23,327 bases of DNA from CAZSXS01 sp964611385 (GTDB lineage Bacteria > Bacillota > Clostridia > Lachnospirales > CAYPQA01). Under the pieces are notes generated by a model. It made no database searches. It worked only from the letters and a program-made list of their open reading frames with translations, and was not told the DNA's origin. The stretch is from contig CAZSXS010000059.1 of the NCBI GenBank assembly GCA_964611385.1, forward strand, positions 1 through 23,327, given 5' to 3'. The translations under genes and the position numbers were made by a program. Each line of letters opens with the position of its first letter. Position 1 is the stretch's first letter. Below, piece after piece: positions 14,352 to 23,069 of the stretch.

Positions 14352-15343
14352 GGCTCCCTCCAAGGATCTTTCGTTGCTTCCTTCAAGGCTTCTAAAACAT
14401 CCTTTAACACAAACTCCATCATGGCATGGAGATCCCCCTGCTGATTACAACCGGCAGCCAAGGCATGGCCTCCACCTCCGTATTTCTTGGCGATCTGAGC
14501 CACATTGATGCTTTTAGAACGAAGTGAGAATTTGATGTCTTTTTCCTTCTTCACATAACCCAGGATGGAAACCTCCATGCCTCGGATACCAAGTATATAT
14601 TCTGCGATACCGTCCAAATCTTTGCTGTTGGCCTGACAGTCTTCATAATCCTTCTGGGTCAAAATAGCAGTAGCCACATTGCCATAGGTTTTTATTTTTT
14701 CGATGGAGCGGGCAAGAATCTTTGCCTCCGAAGGAGAACGGCGGAAACAAAGCTCATTGTAGATCTCAGTAAAACGAATCTTCTCCATCAAGACCCCAGC
14801 AATCTGCATGGTTTTTCTTGATGTACAAGAATGACGAAAGCCTCCGGTATCGTTTATCAAGGCTGCATAAATACAAGTGCAGATTTCCTCGTTCATCGAC
14901 TCCTGACCCAATAAGCTGTCTATAATATCATACATCAACTCGCCCGTAGAGGAAGCGCCTTCAACGACCAAGTTCAAATCCCCATACAGTTTCTCTGCAA
15001 TATGGTGATCAATGCAAATACGAAAAGGGGCATGCTTAAAAAGCTTTATGGGCTTGCCCATACGCTCTGGCGTTGCGCAGTCTACAGAAACAAACACATC
15101 ACAGCAAGCCTCTTTTAGCTCACCCTTAAACAGGAACTCTTTACCCGGTATACAATTGAACTTTGGGCTGTATTCTTCCAGAAATACCATGGGCTCCTTG
15201 CCAAGGCACTTAAGCGCATAGGCAAGGGCAAAGCAGGAGCCGATGGAATCGCCGTCGGGGTTTAGATGCCCGGCAATGACAATTTTTTTGGAATCTTTCA
15301 GCTTTTGTGTAATCCGTTCAATCTCTGAAACACCCTTCATCAT
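14345..15343 (-). CDS. nrnA: DHH-family nanoRNase / pAp phosphatase NrnA
   Basis: The 332-aa enzyme of the DHH/DHHA1 family degrades 2-5-nt RNAs and dephosphorylates 3'-phosphoadenosine 5'-phosphate. Metal-binding motifs are GHLNPDGDS (25-33), VSVDCA and IDHH (111-114). The C-terminal DHHA1 domain has the substrate-binding GGGGHALAAG at about residue 290. The ATG at 15343 overlaps the rbfA stop as ATGA, and the 3' end overlaps the truB start. It occupies its usual place between rbfA and truB. Confidence 0.93.
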   Translation of the reverse strand: MMKGVSEIERITQKLKDSKKIVIAGHLNPDGDSIGSCFALAYALKCLGKEPMVFLEEYSPKFNCIPGKEFLFKGELKEACCDVFVSVDCATPERMGKPIKLFKHAPFRICIDHHIAEKLYGDLNLVVEGASSTGELMYDIIDSLLGQESMNEEICTCIYAALINDTGGFRHSCTSRKTMQIAGVLMEKIRFTEIYNELCFRRSPSEAKILARSIEKIKTYGNVATAILTQKDYEDCQANSKDLDGIAEYILGIRGMEVSILGYVKKEKDIKFSLRSKSINVAQIAKKYGGGGHALAAGCNQQGDLHAMMEFVLKDVLEALKEATKDPWREPC

Positions 15344-15690
15344 TGAGACAGTACCTCTTCGATCAGCTTGTTCATTCTCATACTGTACTCTAAGGATTCA
15401 TCCAGGACAAACCTCAGCTCTGGTGTGTTCCGTAAATTGATCCTGGTGGCCAGTTCTTTACGGATAAAGCCAGTAGCATTTTTCAGTCCTTCCATGGCGG
15501 ATTTTTTTTCTTCTTCGCTGCCAAGAACGCTGACAAAGATCTTGCAGTTTTTTAAGTCGTTGGTGGTTTCAACCTTGGTGACCACAGTCAGTACGTTTAC
15601 CCGGGGATCTTTGCATTCAGAGCGAATAATATTGGCGGTTTCTTTCAGTATCTCATCGTTAATCCGGGTCAATCTGTTTTTATTCGGCAT
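15340..15690 (-). CDS. rbfA: ribosome-binding factor A RbfA
   Basis: This 116-aa KH-type protein helps mature the 30S subunit by acting on the 5' helix of 16S rRNA. Family signatures are NRLTRINDEILKETANIIRS, ECKDPRV and NLRNTPELRFVLDESLEYSM. Its start codon overlaps the infB stop by one base (TAATG), and its own stop overlaps nrnA (ATGA), so translation is probably coupled along infB-rbfA-nrnA. Confidence 0.95.
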   Translation of the reverse strand: MPNKNRLTRINDEILKETANIIRSECKDPRVNVLTVVTKVETTNDLKNCKIFVSVLGSEEEKKSAMEGLKNATGFIRKELATRINLRNTPELRFVLDESLEYSMRMNKLIEEVLSQ

Positions 15691-18600
15691 TATCTTTCGA
15701 CCTCTTCCATCATGAAAGCCTCAACCTTGTCGCCTTCCTTAACATCGTTAAACTTGTTAAACAACAACCCGCACTCGTAACCAGAGTTTACTTCCTTCAC
15801 GTCGTCCTTGAAGCGCTTCAGGGTGTCCAGGCTACCTTCGTAAACGACCTTAGAATCACGGATAATGCGCACGGAGGTATGACGTAAGAACTTACCGTCC
15901 GTGATATAGGCACCTGCAATGGTACCTATGCCGGAAGCTTTAAAGAGCTTACGGATTTCTGCATGACCGATAACCTTTTCTTTGTAAACTGGATCCAGCA
16001 TACCCTTCATAGCGGCGCTGATGTCCTCAATGGCATTGTAAATGATACGATACAGGCGTATATCTACCTTTTCCAGCTCTGCAACATTTTTTGAGGCCGC
16101 TTCAGGGCGAACATTAAAGCCGATGATGATGGCATTAGATGCAGAAGCCAACATAACGTCAGTCTCCGTAATGGCACCTACACCGCTGTGAATAATGCGA
16201 ATACGTACCTCTGCATTCGATAAACGCTCAAGACTGGTTTTCACTGCTTCGGCGGAGCCTTGAACGTCGGCTTTAACCACAATGTTCAAGTCTTTCACGT
16301 TTCCGGCCTGGATCTGGCTGAACAAATCATCCAAGGAAACCTTTTGCGGTGTACTCTTTAAGAGTTCCTCACGGCTCTTTGAAGCAAGGGAATCCGCAAC
16401 AGAACGAGCCTGCTTGTCGCTTACAGCTACATTAAAGGCATCACCAGCCCTTGGTACTTCGGACAGTCCTAGGATTTCCACAGGCATAGACGGCCCGGCT
16501 TTTTTCACGCTGAGACCCTTGTCGTCCATCATAGCACGGATACGACCATGAGCGCCGCCTGCTACTACATAGTCGCCTACTTGAAGGGTACCATCCTGAA
16601 CCAAGACAGTGGCAACAGGGCCACGACCCTTATCGAGTAAAGCTTCGATAACAGTACCTCTGGCTCGCTTGTTGGGATTGGCTTTCAGTTCCTTCATCTC
16701 TGCCACAAGGATAATCATTTCCAAAAGATGGTCTATTCCTGTTTTCTTGACTGCCGAAACGGGTGCGCTGATGATATCGCCGCCCCAGTCTTCTACCAAG
16801 ATGCCATGCTCGGTCAGCTCTTGCTTGACTCGATCCGGATTGGCATTGGGCTTGTCGATTTTATTGATGGCTACGATGATATCCACATTTGCAGCCTTGG
16901 CATGGTTGATGGCCTCTATGGTTTGAGGCATAACACCATCGTCTGCCGCCACAACTAATACAGCGATATCCGTTACCTGGGCCCCTCTCATTCTCATTGC
17001 CGTAAATGCCTCATGGCCGGGCGTATCTAAGAAAGTAATCGGCTTGTCGTCAATTGATACCGTATAAGCACCAATATGCTGCGTGATACCGCCTGCTTCC
17101 GTAGTCGTAACGCTGGTTTGACGGATCGAATCCAATAGAGAGGTTTTTCCATGGTCAACGTGTCCCATGACCACCACAACAGGAGGTCTTTCCAGCTTCA
17201 TTTCATCGGTTTCTTCCTCTTCCTTGAAGGCTTCTTCTAAAATATCAATTTCTTTGATTGGCTCGAAATCATACTCATAGTGCATACAAACGTTTGCTGC
17301 TGTTTCGTAGTCGATTTCCTGATTCAGGGTCAAAAGCTTTCCTTGGTTCATGAAAATTTTAATAATATCACTGCCGCTCTTTTTCAAGATTTCAGCAAGC
17401 TCTTTAACCGTCATGACAGGCGGAAGCTGAACTGGAAGGCTTGGATGGATAGGTTCTCTTTTTGGCGGTTCCGGTTTCTTGACTTCGGCTTTCTTGGGCA
17501 CTTCGATCTTTCCGTTCTTAGCCTTACCCTGCTTTTCCGGCTGTTCCTTCATATCCTTGTGCTTTTCGTCCCGTTTTCTGCGGTTTAAATCAATTTCTTC
17601 TCGAACCGGTTGCAACACTTGGAGCTTGGAACCACCTGGGCGTTGACCATTGCGGGCACCTGGGCTACGGTTGCCTTGTGCAGGCTTCTGACCTGGCTTT
17701 GAACCGTAGTTATCGTCCTTGTCCTTTGCTCTGAAGCCATCATCTTTTCCTTTAAAGCCTTGACCCTCTGGTTTATTCTGTCTGTAGCCTTGACCCTCTG
17801 GTTTTTGGTCACGACTTCCTTGCCTGTACCCCTGTTGATCTTGAGAGCGTGGTCCACCTTCTCCCTGTGGACGTTGACCTTGATAGCCACCTTGTCTTTG
17901 ACCTTGACCTTGCTGACCTTGACGCTGACCGCCGCCTTGACCCTGTCCATAGGATTGACCCTGTTGTCCGCTACCTTGAGGTCTTTGTTGCCGTCTGTCC
18001 GTCCCTTGGGAGCCATAGGATCTGTTTTCACGGTTACCTTCTTGACCTGCTTCCCTGAATTCACGGTGGTCAGTACGGTTCTGGTACGGTCTGTTTTGGC
18101 TTTGTGACTGACTTTGTCCATGGGACTGACCTTGTCCTTGCCCCTGTGTTTGACCTTGTTGACCTGGTTGGCCTTGACGACGCATATCGTTTTGACGCTG
18201 TCCTTGATTGGAATTTGTGTATCCGCCTTGCCCGCTGTTCTCATTTGGACGGCGTTGCCCTTGTTGCCTTTGACCTTGAGCGCTATACCCTTGCCCTTGA
18301 TGCTGTCCTTGAGTCTGATGCTGTGTTGTCTGATGTTGAGCCTGATGTTGTCCTTGATTTTGTCCTTGATTACCTTGCATTTGGCCTCCTTGCCCGTGCT
18401 GTCCTTGTCTTTGTCCTTGTTGTTGATTTTGCCCTTGGCTATGGGTTTGCCCTACTGGCCGTTGTCCTTGCATTTGCCTTTGACCTTGCCCTTGAACTTG
18501 TTGTCCCTGTCTTTGGCCCTGTCCTTGGGTCTGACCCTGTCCATGAGGCTGTTGTCCCTGCATTTGCGAACCTTGCCGTCTCTGCCCTTGCTGTTGTCCT

Positions 18601-19079
18601 TGGCTTTGCCCTTGGCCCTGAGATTGATTTTGACGCTGAGGGTTTTGAGTCTGCGTCTTGGTTTGACGGTCCACAGGTACTGGAATAGGCTGGCTACTGC
18701 TCATTGCCTGGAGGTTTTGAGCGGGTTGTTGGGGTGCTGCAACGGGCTGATTCTGTTGGATCGGTTTAGCCGTCATATTCTGGGCGTTCTGATCCTGCTG
18801 GGCTTGTTGGGTTTGCTGATTTTTAATCTGCTGTTTTTTTATATTTTCTTGGTTTTCCTTGGCTTGCTGATTCATACCTTGCTGTCCTTGCCCCTCTTGG
18901 CTTATATTCTGTGTTCTTACTTTAGCTTTAAAGGCATCTGACAGCCTGTTAGCCAAATCGTCATCTATGCTGCTGGAGTGTACCTTGTCAGATATACCAA
19001 ATTCCTTGAGCTTTGACAATAGTTCTTTGCTTTCGATATTTATTTTTTTAGCTAGATCATATATGCGAATTTTGGGCAT
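15690..19079 (-). CDS. infB: translation initiation factor IF-2 with a giant Gln/Gly-rich segment
   Basis: The 1129-aa GTPase brings fMet-tRNA to the 30S subunit. Residues 1-55 are the IF2 N-terminal helical domain (RIYDLAKKINIESKELLSKL). Residues about 61-480 are low-complexity, built mainly of Gln and Gly with Arg, Ser and Asn (for example QGQGQSQGQQQGQRRQG). A Lys/Glu/Pro linker (485-550) and the second IF2_N domain (MTVKELAEILKKSG) follow. The GTPase has G1 GHVDHGKT (639-646), G3 DTPGHEA and G4 NKID, then domains II-IV. A usual Firmicutes IF-2 is about 700-900 aa, so most of the excess is the Gln/Gly block. The ATG at 19079 has GGAGGTG 5 bases upstream. The gap to ylxQ is 63 bases, the largest in the operon. 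The conserved half looks fully functional. Confidence 0.97.
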   Translation of the reverse strand: MPKIRIYDLAKKINIESKELLSKLKEFGISDKVHSSSIDDDLANRLSDAFKAKVRTQNISQEGQGQQGMNQQAKENQENIKKQQIKNQQTQQAQQDQNAQNMTAKPIQQNQPVAAPQQPAQNLQAMSSSQPIPVPVDRQTKTQTQNPQRQNQSQGQGQSQGQQQGQRRQGSQMQGQQPHGQGQTQGQGQRQGQQVQGQGQRQMQGQRPVGQTHSQGQNQQQGQRQGQHGQGGQMQGNQGQNQGQHQAQHQTTQHQTQGQHQGQGYSAQGQRQQGQRRPNENSGQGGYTNSNQGQRQNDMRRQGQPGQQGQTQGQGQGQSHGQSQSQSQNRPYQNRTDHREFREAGQEGNRENRSYGSQGTDRRQQRPQGSGQQGQSYGQGQGGGQRQGQQGQGQRQGGYQGQRPQGEGGPRSQDQQGYRQGSRDQKPEGQGYRQNKPEGQGFKGKDDGFRAKDKDDNYGSKPGQKPAQGNRSPGARNGQRPGGSKLQVLQPVREEIDLNRRKRDEKHKDMKEQPEKQGKAKNGKIEVPKKAEVKKPEPPKREPIHPSLPVQLPPVMTVKELAEILKKSGSDIIKIFMNQGKLLTLNQEIDYETAANVCMHYEYDFEPIKEIDILEEAFKEEEETDEMKLERPPVVVVMGHVDHGKTSLLDSIRQTSVTTTEAGGITQHIGAYTVSIDDKPITFLDTPGHEAFTAMRMRGAQVTDIAVLVVAADDGVMPQTIEAINHAKAANVDIIVAINKIDKPNANPDRVKQELTEHGILVEDWGGDIISAPVSAVKKTGIDHLLEMIILVAEMKELKANPNKRARGTVIEALLDKGRGPVATVLVQDGTLQVGDYVVAGGAHGRIRAMMDDKGLSVKKAGPSMPVEILGLSEVPRAGDAFNVAVSDKQARSVADSLASKSREELLKSTPQKVSLDDLFSQIQAGNVKDLNIVVKADVQGSAEAVKTSLERLSNAEVRIRIIHSGVGAITETDVMLASASNAIIIGFNVRPEAASKNVAELEKVDIRLYRIIYNAIEDISAAMKGMLDPVYKEKVIGHAEIRKLFKASGIGTIAGAYITDGKFLRHTSVRIIRDSKVVYEGSLDTLKRFKDDVKEVNSGYECGLLFNKFNDVKEGDKVEAFMMEEVER
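17640..18899 (-). repeat. degenerate CAAGG-type short repeats coding the IF-2 Gln/Gly tract
   Basis: On the coding strand the DNA is an irregular run of CAAGGN and CAGGGN hexamers and related 3-, 6- and 9-base units, seen as CCTTGN on the plus strand, for about 1.26 kb. Codons mix CAA/CAG and GGT/GGC/GGA, so it is not one recent pure expansion. Such tracts can change length by slippage or unequal exchange. The long plus-strand open frames across it (for example 18114-18941, Leu-rich) are by-products of the repeat. Confidence 0.8.
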
Positions 19080-19142
19080 CCGCCCACCTCCATCTCATTT
19101 ATCCGCCTTTTGTTCCATTCCATATCATTCTTTTCATATTTT

Positions 19143-19445
19143 TTATAATTCAATCATTTCTATAATTTTATTTGCAAAGTTTTCGTCCGTAATGATGAGT
19201 GTAACTCGATTCATTTTTCCGATTGCCTTGCTTAATTCATCTCTAGTGCCAATATTCAGGGTTTTAACCTGATAATAAAATGCTTTGTTTGTAAATTTTT
19301 TCTTTGTATTTTCCGATGCGTCCTCAGCGATGATTACAAGACGCGCCTTGTTTTCTTTTAGTGCTTTTTCGCAGTTGGATTCTCCGGTACAAAGTTTGCC
19401 TGCTTTTTGGCAAAGGCTTAATAATGAAAGGACTCTTTTATTCAT
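19143..19445 (-). CDS. ylxQ: YlxQ, L7Ae-family RNA-binding protein
   Basis: This 100-aa protein has the L7Ae/L30e fold: LLSLCQKAGKLCTGESNCEK, then ARLVIIAEDASENTKKKF and NIGTRDELSKAIGKMNRV. Family members bind kink-turn RNA. It lies between ylxR and infB, its standard location, 3 bases after ylxR. The exact role in Firmicutes is modest and not settled; ribosome or RNase P association is suggested for relatives. Confidence 0.92.
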   Translation of the reverse strand: MNKRVLSLLSLCQKAGKLCTGESNCEKALKENKARLVIIAEDASENTKKKFTNKAFYYQVKTLNIGTRDELSKAIGKMNRVTLIITDENFANKIIEMIEL

Positions 19446-19448
19446 ATT

Positions 19449-19727
19449 TTAAGAATCAGCCTCCAGTAATTGAAGCAATTCTTCGTAAACCTCCTTAGGT
19501 ACGGGTGCTTTAAAAGAGCGTTCCAGCCCCCTTGATTTATGTGCTTTTTGCAGACATTCCTTGTTTTTGCAGACGTAGGCGCCCCGGCCTGATTTTTTCC
19601 CGCTTGCATCTAAAAAATAACCAGATTCATCGCTTTTCACAATCCGTACTAGTTCTTTCTTTTCCTTCATTTCATTGCATCCTGTGCATCGCCTTAAAGG
19701 TATTTTTTTAGTTTTCATAATTCTCAT
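19449..19727 (-). CDS. ylxR: YlxR (RnpM), small RNA-binding protein
   Basis: This 92-aa protein shows the YlxR signature: PLRRCTGCNEMKEKKELVRI, DASGKKSGRGAYVCKNKECL, and a C-terminal helix. Family members have been reported to bind RNA, including RNase P RNA in Bacillus. The frame opens at ATG 19727, inside the nusA end, and a second ATG at 19718 (MKTKKIPLRRC) is the usual family start. Neither has a strong Shine-Dalgarno sequence, consistent with coupling to nusA termination. Confidence 0.93.
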   Translation of the reverse strand: MRIMKTKKIPLRRCTGCNEMKEKKELVRIVKSDESGYFLDASGKKSGRGAYVCKNKECLQKAHKSRGLERSFKAPVPKEVYEELLQLLEADS

Positions 19728-21066
19728 CCAAGTCAGAGACTCCTACTAGGTCCTCATCAACCTCTGAATCATCCTCAGCGCCCTCTTCATTGTCATCTTC
19801 ATGCTCATAGTCTTCCTCATCCGACTGATCTGCCTCGTAGTCGCTCATATCGGAATACTCGGATTCATTAAGATCGCTGTATGCGCTTTCATCAAATTCA
19901 GCTTCCCCATTTTCATCTTCGTCGAAAACTTCCTCATATTCATCTTCATCAGCTTCATTGAACTTGTTAAAAGGAGTAGGTTCAGGCTTTTCATTAGTAA
20001 ATAAATAGTCCTGCGGACTCATTAAGGAGGCACCATTGCTTTCGCTCTTGATATCAATTTTAAAGCCTGTCAGTCTGGCCGCTAAGCGAACGTTTTGACC
20101 TTCTTTTCCAATAACCAAGGAAAGCTGGTTGTCTGGAACCAAAACCCTTGCTGTCCTGGCCTCTGTGTTTACTGAGATGGCGAGTATTCTTGAAGGACTA
20201 AGAGCAGAAACAATGTATTTCCTAGGATCGCTGTCCCATAAAATTACATCAATTTTTTCGCCGTTCAGCTCAGATACAACCACATTTACTCGATATCCGT
20301 TGTGGCCAACGCAGGCTCCAATGGCGTCTACATCGGGGTTTTTACTGAAGACGGCAATCTTTGTACGGCTACCCGGCTCTCGGGCAACAGATTTGATTTC
20401 AACAATGCCATCGTGGATTTCCGGTGATTCCTGCTCAAAAAGCCTCTTGACAAGCTCAGGATGTGTTCGGGATAAATTAATAATCGGCCCCTTTGAGGAA
20501 CGCTTCACCTCCAAAACGTAGAGCTTTTTGCGATCATTAAAGCGGTAGATTTCACCAGGCATTTGCTCATTAGTAGGTAAAAATGCGTCGATCTTTCCTA
20601 ATGCCACGACGATATTTTTCTTTTCTGAATGCTGTATGATACCCGTTATCACTTCACGCTCTTTTGCAACATATTCGTTGAATAAAATATCACGTTCTGC
20701 TTCTCTAAATTTTTGTACAACCACCTGCTTGGCAGTCTGGGCAGAAATCCGACCAAAGTTCTTAGGTGTGACCTCAGTCTCGACGATATCCCCGATCTCA
20801 TAATTAATGTCTTTCTTTCTGGCTTCCTGTACGGAAATATGCAGATTGGGGTCACTTACTTCCTCAGAAACTGTTCTTTGGGCGTACACCTTCACAACGC
20901 CCGTTTTTCTATCCATGTCAACTCGTACATTTTGTGATGTTCCGAAATTTTTCTTACAAGCCGAAATCAGCGAGGTTTCAATCGCTTCAAATATGACTTC
21001 TTTATCGATCCCCTTTTCTTTGGCCACTTGATTCAACGCTTCGATTAACTCACTCGAATTACTCAT
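19708..21066 (-). CDS. nusA: transcription factor NusA with an acidic C-terminal tail
   Basis: The 452-aa protein has the N-terminal RNA polymerase-binding domain (MSNSSELIEALNQVAKEKGI), an S1 domain (about 130-200, GIIQHSEKKNIVVALGKIDA), and two KH domains with VSELNGEKIDVILWDSDP and VIGKEGQNVRLAARLTGFKI. NusA tunes pausing, termination and rRNA antitermination. Low-GC Firmicutes proteins usually end near residue 350-370. Here about 90 more residues follow, nearly all Asp/Glu/Ser/Tyr (ESEYSDMSDYEADQSDEEDY). The ATG at 21066 overlaps the rimP stop as ATGA. The longer frame to TTG 21093 is unlikely. Confidence 0.96.
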   Translation of the reverse strand: MSNSSELIEALNQVAKEKGIDKEVIFEAIETSLISACKKNFGTSQNVRVDMDRKTGVVKVYAQRTVSEEVSDPNLHISVQEARKKDINYEIGDIVETEVTPKNFGRISAQTAKQVVVQKFREAERDILFNEYVAKEREVITGIIQHSEKKNIVVALGKIDAFLPTNEQMPGEIYRFNDRKKLYVLEVKRSSKGPIINLSRTHPELVKRLFEQESPEIHDGIVEIKSVAREPGSRTKIAVFSKNPDVDAIGACVGHNGYRVNVVVSELNGEKIDVILWDSDPRKYIVSALSPSRILAISVNTEARTARVLVPDNQLSLVIGKEGQNVRLAARLTGFKIDIKSESNGASLMSPQDYLFTNEKPEPTPFNKFNEADEDEYEEVFDEDENGEAEFDESAYSDLNESEYSDMSDYEADQSDEEDYEHEDDNEEGAEDDSEVDEDLVGVSDLDENYEN

Positions 21067-21584
21067 TTGCCTTTGAATACCTCCCCTTTCCAATTAAAGG
21101 CCAGCTTACAGGACGCAATGGCTGCCCTTTCGATTTCAATATCGTTGTTTTCCTGAATTTTACCTTTTTTGCCTGGATTTACGCGAATGGAAACGATTCC
21201 GTCCTTAAGCCCCAGGAGGGTACCAGAGTAGGTTTTTGATTTGTTCAGTGGCTTGTAAAGCTTGATTTCCACTTGTTCACCCTTATATTTTTCAAAGTCC
21301 GAATCCTTTTTAATGGGTCGTTCCACACCAGGGGAACTTACTTCCAATATATATTGCATCGGAATAGGGTCTGCCTCGTCTAAGCGGCTTTCAAGCCTTC
21401 TGCTAATAAACTCGCAATCGTCAATGGTCACGCCGCCCTCCTTATCAATAAAGACACGGAGATAATGATTCGGCCCCTCTTTCACAAATTCTAGGTCAAA
21501 AAGCTCACAGGAAGCTTCGTTTAAAATAGGCTCAAGATAACTATTCACTGTTGACAATAATTCGCTCGTAAAACCGGTCGTCAA
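21063..21584 (-). CDS. rimP: ribosome maturation factor RimP
   Basis: This 173-aa protein acts in 30S subunit maturation. Family signatures include SYLEPILNEASCELFDLEFV, IDKEGGVTIDDCEFISRRLE and YILEVSSPGVERPIKK. The start is TTG at 21584, well placed after AGGAAGTGA; no ATG fits, and a TTG start may hold expression down. It is first gene of the operon. A promoter and a leader hairpin lie immediately upstream. Confidence 0.95.
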   Translation of the reverse strand: MTTGFTSELLSTVNSYLEPILNEASCELFDLEFVKEGPNHYLRVFIDKEGGVTIDDCEFISRRLESRLDEADPIPMQYILEVSSPGVERPIKKDSDFEKYKGEQVEIKLYKPLNKSKTYSGTLLGLKDGIVSIRVNPGKKGKIQENNDIEIERAAIASCKLAFNWKGEVFKGK

Positions 21585-21609
21585 AAAATCACTTCCTTAA
21601 TATAAAGAT

Positions 21610-21631
21610 AAGAGTGGGCGAACCCACTCTT
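21610..21631 (-). promoter_or_regulatory. leader hairpin upstream of rimP
   Basis: On the minus strand AAGAGTGGG and CCCACTCTT form a perfect 9-bp stem with a TTCG loop, starting a few bases after the expected transcription start. The sequence after it (ATCTTTATATT) is not a T-run, so a 5' mRNA-stabilising hairpin fits better than a terminator. It could still attenuate read-through from the upstream SPFH gene. Confidence 0.6.
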
Positions 21632-21644
21632 AATGACTTGGCAT

Positions 21645-21673
21645 AGTTTAACATAAAGTTTTTGTGAATGCAA
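21645..21673 (-). promoter_or_regulatory. promoter of the rimP-nusA-infB operon
   Basis: On the minus strand TTGCAT (21668-21673) and TAAACT (21645-21650) are 17 bases apart, and TGT directly before the -10 gives an extended -10. The start would fall near 21638, about 54 bases before the rimP start. Confidence 0.6.
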
Positions 21674-21727
21674 GGGGTATTGGAGAACTGGGGTAAATAA
21701 AGCAACATTGGAAATTATTTCGCCCGT

Positions 21728-22750
21728 CTATACCGTAGCAGTACCACACTCAGAACAGAACTTGCCTGTCACCATTTTTCTACAGCTTGGGCAAAAGCGG
21801 TCTCCTGCCGACGCTGCTTGTTGAGGTTGCTGGTCAGGTGTTTGATATGGCTGCTGTGCTTGTCGTTGTTGTGCTTGTTGGTTTTGCATTGGTGTCTGAT
21901 TGATGGCACCCATCATTTGTTGAGCCATTTGAACGCCCATGGCCATCTGCGCACCCATAGCCCCTGCATTGCTGCCATCCTTTCCAAAGCTGTCTGCCAT
22001 GGACATCGCTGCATACTTGCCTACGTCACCAACAAAAGATTGAGCGGCTACCTTTTCGGCCATGGCCTGTACTTCCTTGGGATAGTTAATAGAAATAATA
22101 TTCAGATCCCGAACGCCAAGACCGAAGTCGAAAAGCTCCTTGTCTAGCTCCTCAGCAATCTTCTTCCCTAAAGATCGACTGTTAGCTTGCAGGCTAAACA
22201 AAACATTTAAACCAACAGCATTTTGGTTCCCAAGAATAGATTCAGAAATGATAGGTCCAAGCTCGCCTATGATGCGCTCTGAAATATCAGAAAGAGAAAA
22301 GGTAGCCTTGACCCCTGCAACCTTCGTAATGAATTTCAGGTAATCTCTAAACTCTACAATTAAGTTTCCGTTGCAGCCCACAGGCACCCCAGATGGAACC
22401 TCCGGCGATGGAATCATGATCCGTTGTCTCGTTCCCCAAGGTAAGAGTAGCTCCTTGGCATTGACGAAATAAACCTCTGCACGCATACCCGTATCCCCCC
22501 GTAACGAAAGGAACCCCTTCAATGTGGAAAGAAACGGAATAATCTGCGTTGCAACATCGAAGCTGCCGGGATCTTCAAAAATACCTTCAACTGAACCGTT
22601 GGCGAAGAAGATTGCTTTCTGCCCCGGTCGGATTATCAGCTTAGCACCCTTCTTTATTTCAGTAGCAGGCCATTTATAAAATAGAACATCATCTCTGAAT
22701 TCATCCCATTCAATTGTATCTTTGCCCTGTCCAAACCAAGCCATATTCAT
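21728..22750 (-). CDS. YdjI-like SPFH-domain protein with C-terminal zinc ribbon
   Basis: The 340-aa protein closely follows Bacillus YdjI over its length. It starts MAWFGQGKDTIEWDEFRDDV, then KGAKLIIRPGQKAIFFANGS and PFLSTLKGF, the SPFH/band-7 core. The core helix region ends INYPKEVQAMAEKVAAQSFV. A Gly/Met/Gln-rich linker (about 240-315) precedes a zinc ribbon, CPSCRKMVTGKFCSEC. SPFH proteins form membrane-associated scaffolds; YdjI is linked to phage-shock-type envelope stress. There is no transmembrane segment. ATG 22750 and 22744 are both possible; AAGGAG fits 22744 slightly better. It has its own promoter and no clear terminator before rimP. Confidence 0.88.
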   Translation of the reverse strand: MNMAWFGQGKDTIEWDEFRDDVLFYKWPATEIKKGAKLIIRPGQKAIFFANGSVEGIFEDPGSFDVATQIIPFLSTLKGFLSLRGDTGMRAEVYFVNAKELLLPWGTRQRIMIPSPEVPSGVPVGCNGNLIVEFRDYLKFITKVAGVKATFSLSDISERIIGELGPIISESILGNQNAVGLNVLFSLQANSRSLGKKIAEELDKELFDFGLGVRDLNIISINYPKEVQAMAEKVAAQSFVGDVGKYAAMSMADSFGKDGSNAGAMGAQMAMGVQMAQQMMGAINQTPMQNQQAQQRQAQQPYQTPDQQPQQAASAGDRFCPSCRKMVTGKFCSECGTATV

Positions 22751-22871
22751 ACACTCCTTGTATTCAAGATTATTTTCTTCAAAAAGCTCAACTTCATTGC
22801 TATTGTTTTTCTCAATCTAAAGATAATTTTTTTAGCTCTGAAGAATGACTTTCCATCAATAACATAGTGAA

Positions 22872-22900
22872 GTTATAAATTAATATGATGAAATAGTCAA
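22872..22900 (-). promoter_or_regulatory. promoter of the SPFH gene
   Basis: On the minus strand TTGACT (22895-22900) and TATAAC (22872-22877) are 17 bases apart, a near-consensus sigma-A promoter. It leaves a leader of roughly 115 bases before the start codon. Confidence 0.7.
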
Positions 22901-23002
22901 TCTAATTTTTCGCGGGGAGACTATATCACCCTGTGAAACCCCAAGAAAACCCCGGAAAATCAAGCATTCAAATATAATGGGGAAAAAGGGAAGCCCTTAC
23001 GG

Positions 23003-23024
23003 AAAAATTTCTGCAGAATTTTTC
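23003..23024. promoter_or_regulatory. A/T-rich imperfect palindrome upstream of the rRNA promoter
   Basis: AAAAATTTCTG and CAGAATTTTT form an imperfect palindrome centred on CTGCAG, ending about 11 bases before the -35. The A- and T-tracts fit an UP element bound by the polymerase alpha subunits; the symmetry might also bind a regulator. Confidence 0.4.
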
Positions 23025-23034
23025 AAAAAACCTG

Positions 23035-23063
23035 TTGACAGATTTGAATTCGTGTGGTAGAAT
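23035..23063 (+). promoter_or_regulatory. 16S rRNA promoter
   Basis: TTGACA (23035-23040), 17 bases, TAGAAT (23058-23063): a perfect -35 and a 5-of-6 -10. Start expected near 23070. Confidence 0.88.
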
Positions 23064-23069
23064 CTCTTT

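Noticed and set aside
17760..18941. Long plus-strand open frames (Leu-rich and Asp/Val-rich, up to 275 aa) opposite infB
   Set aside because: They are mirror images of the Gln/Gly repeat: CAA, CAG and GGN codons read backwards lack stops. They have no ribosome binding sites and no family resemblance.
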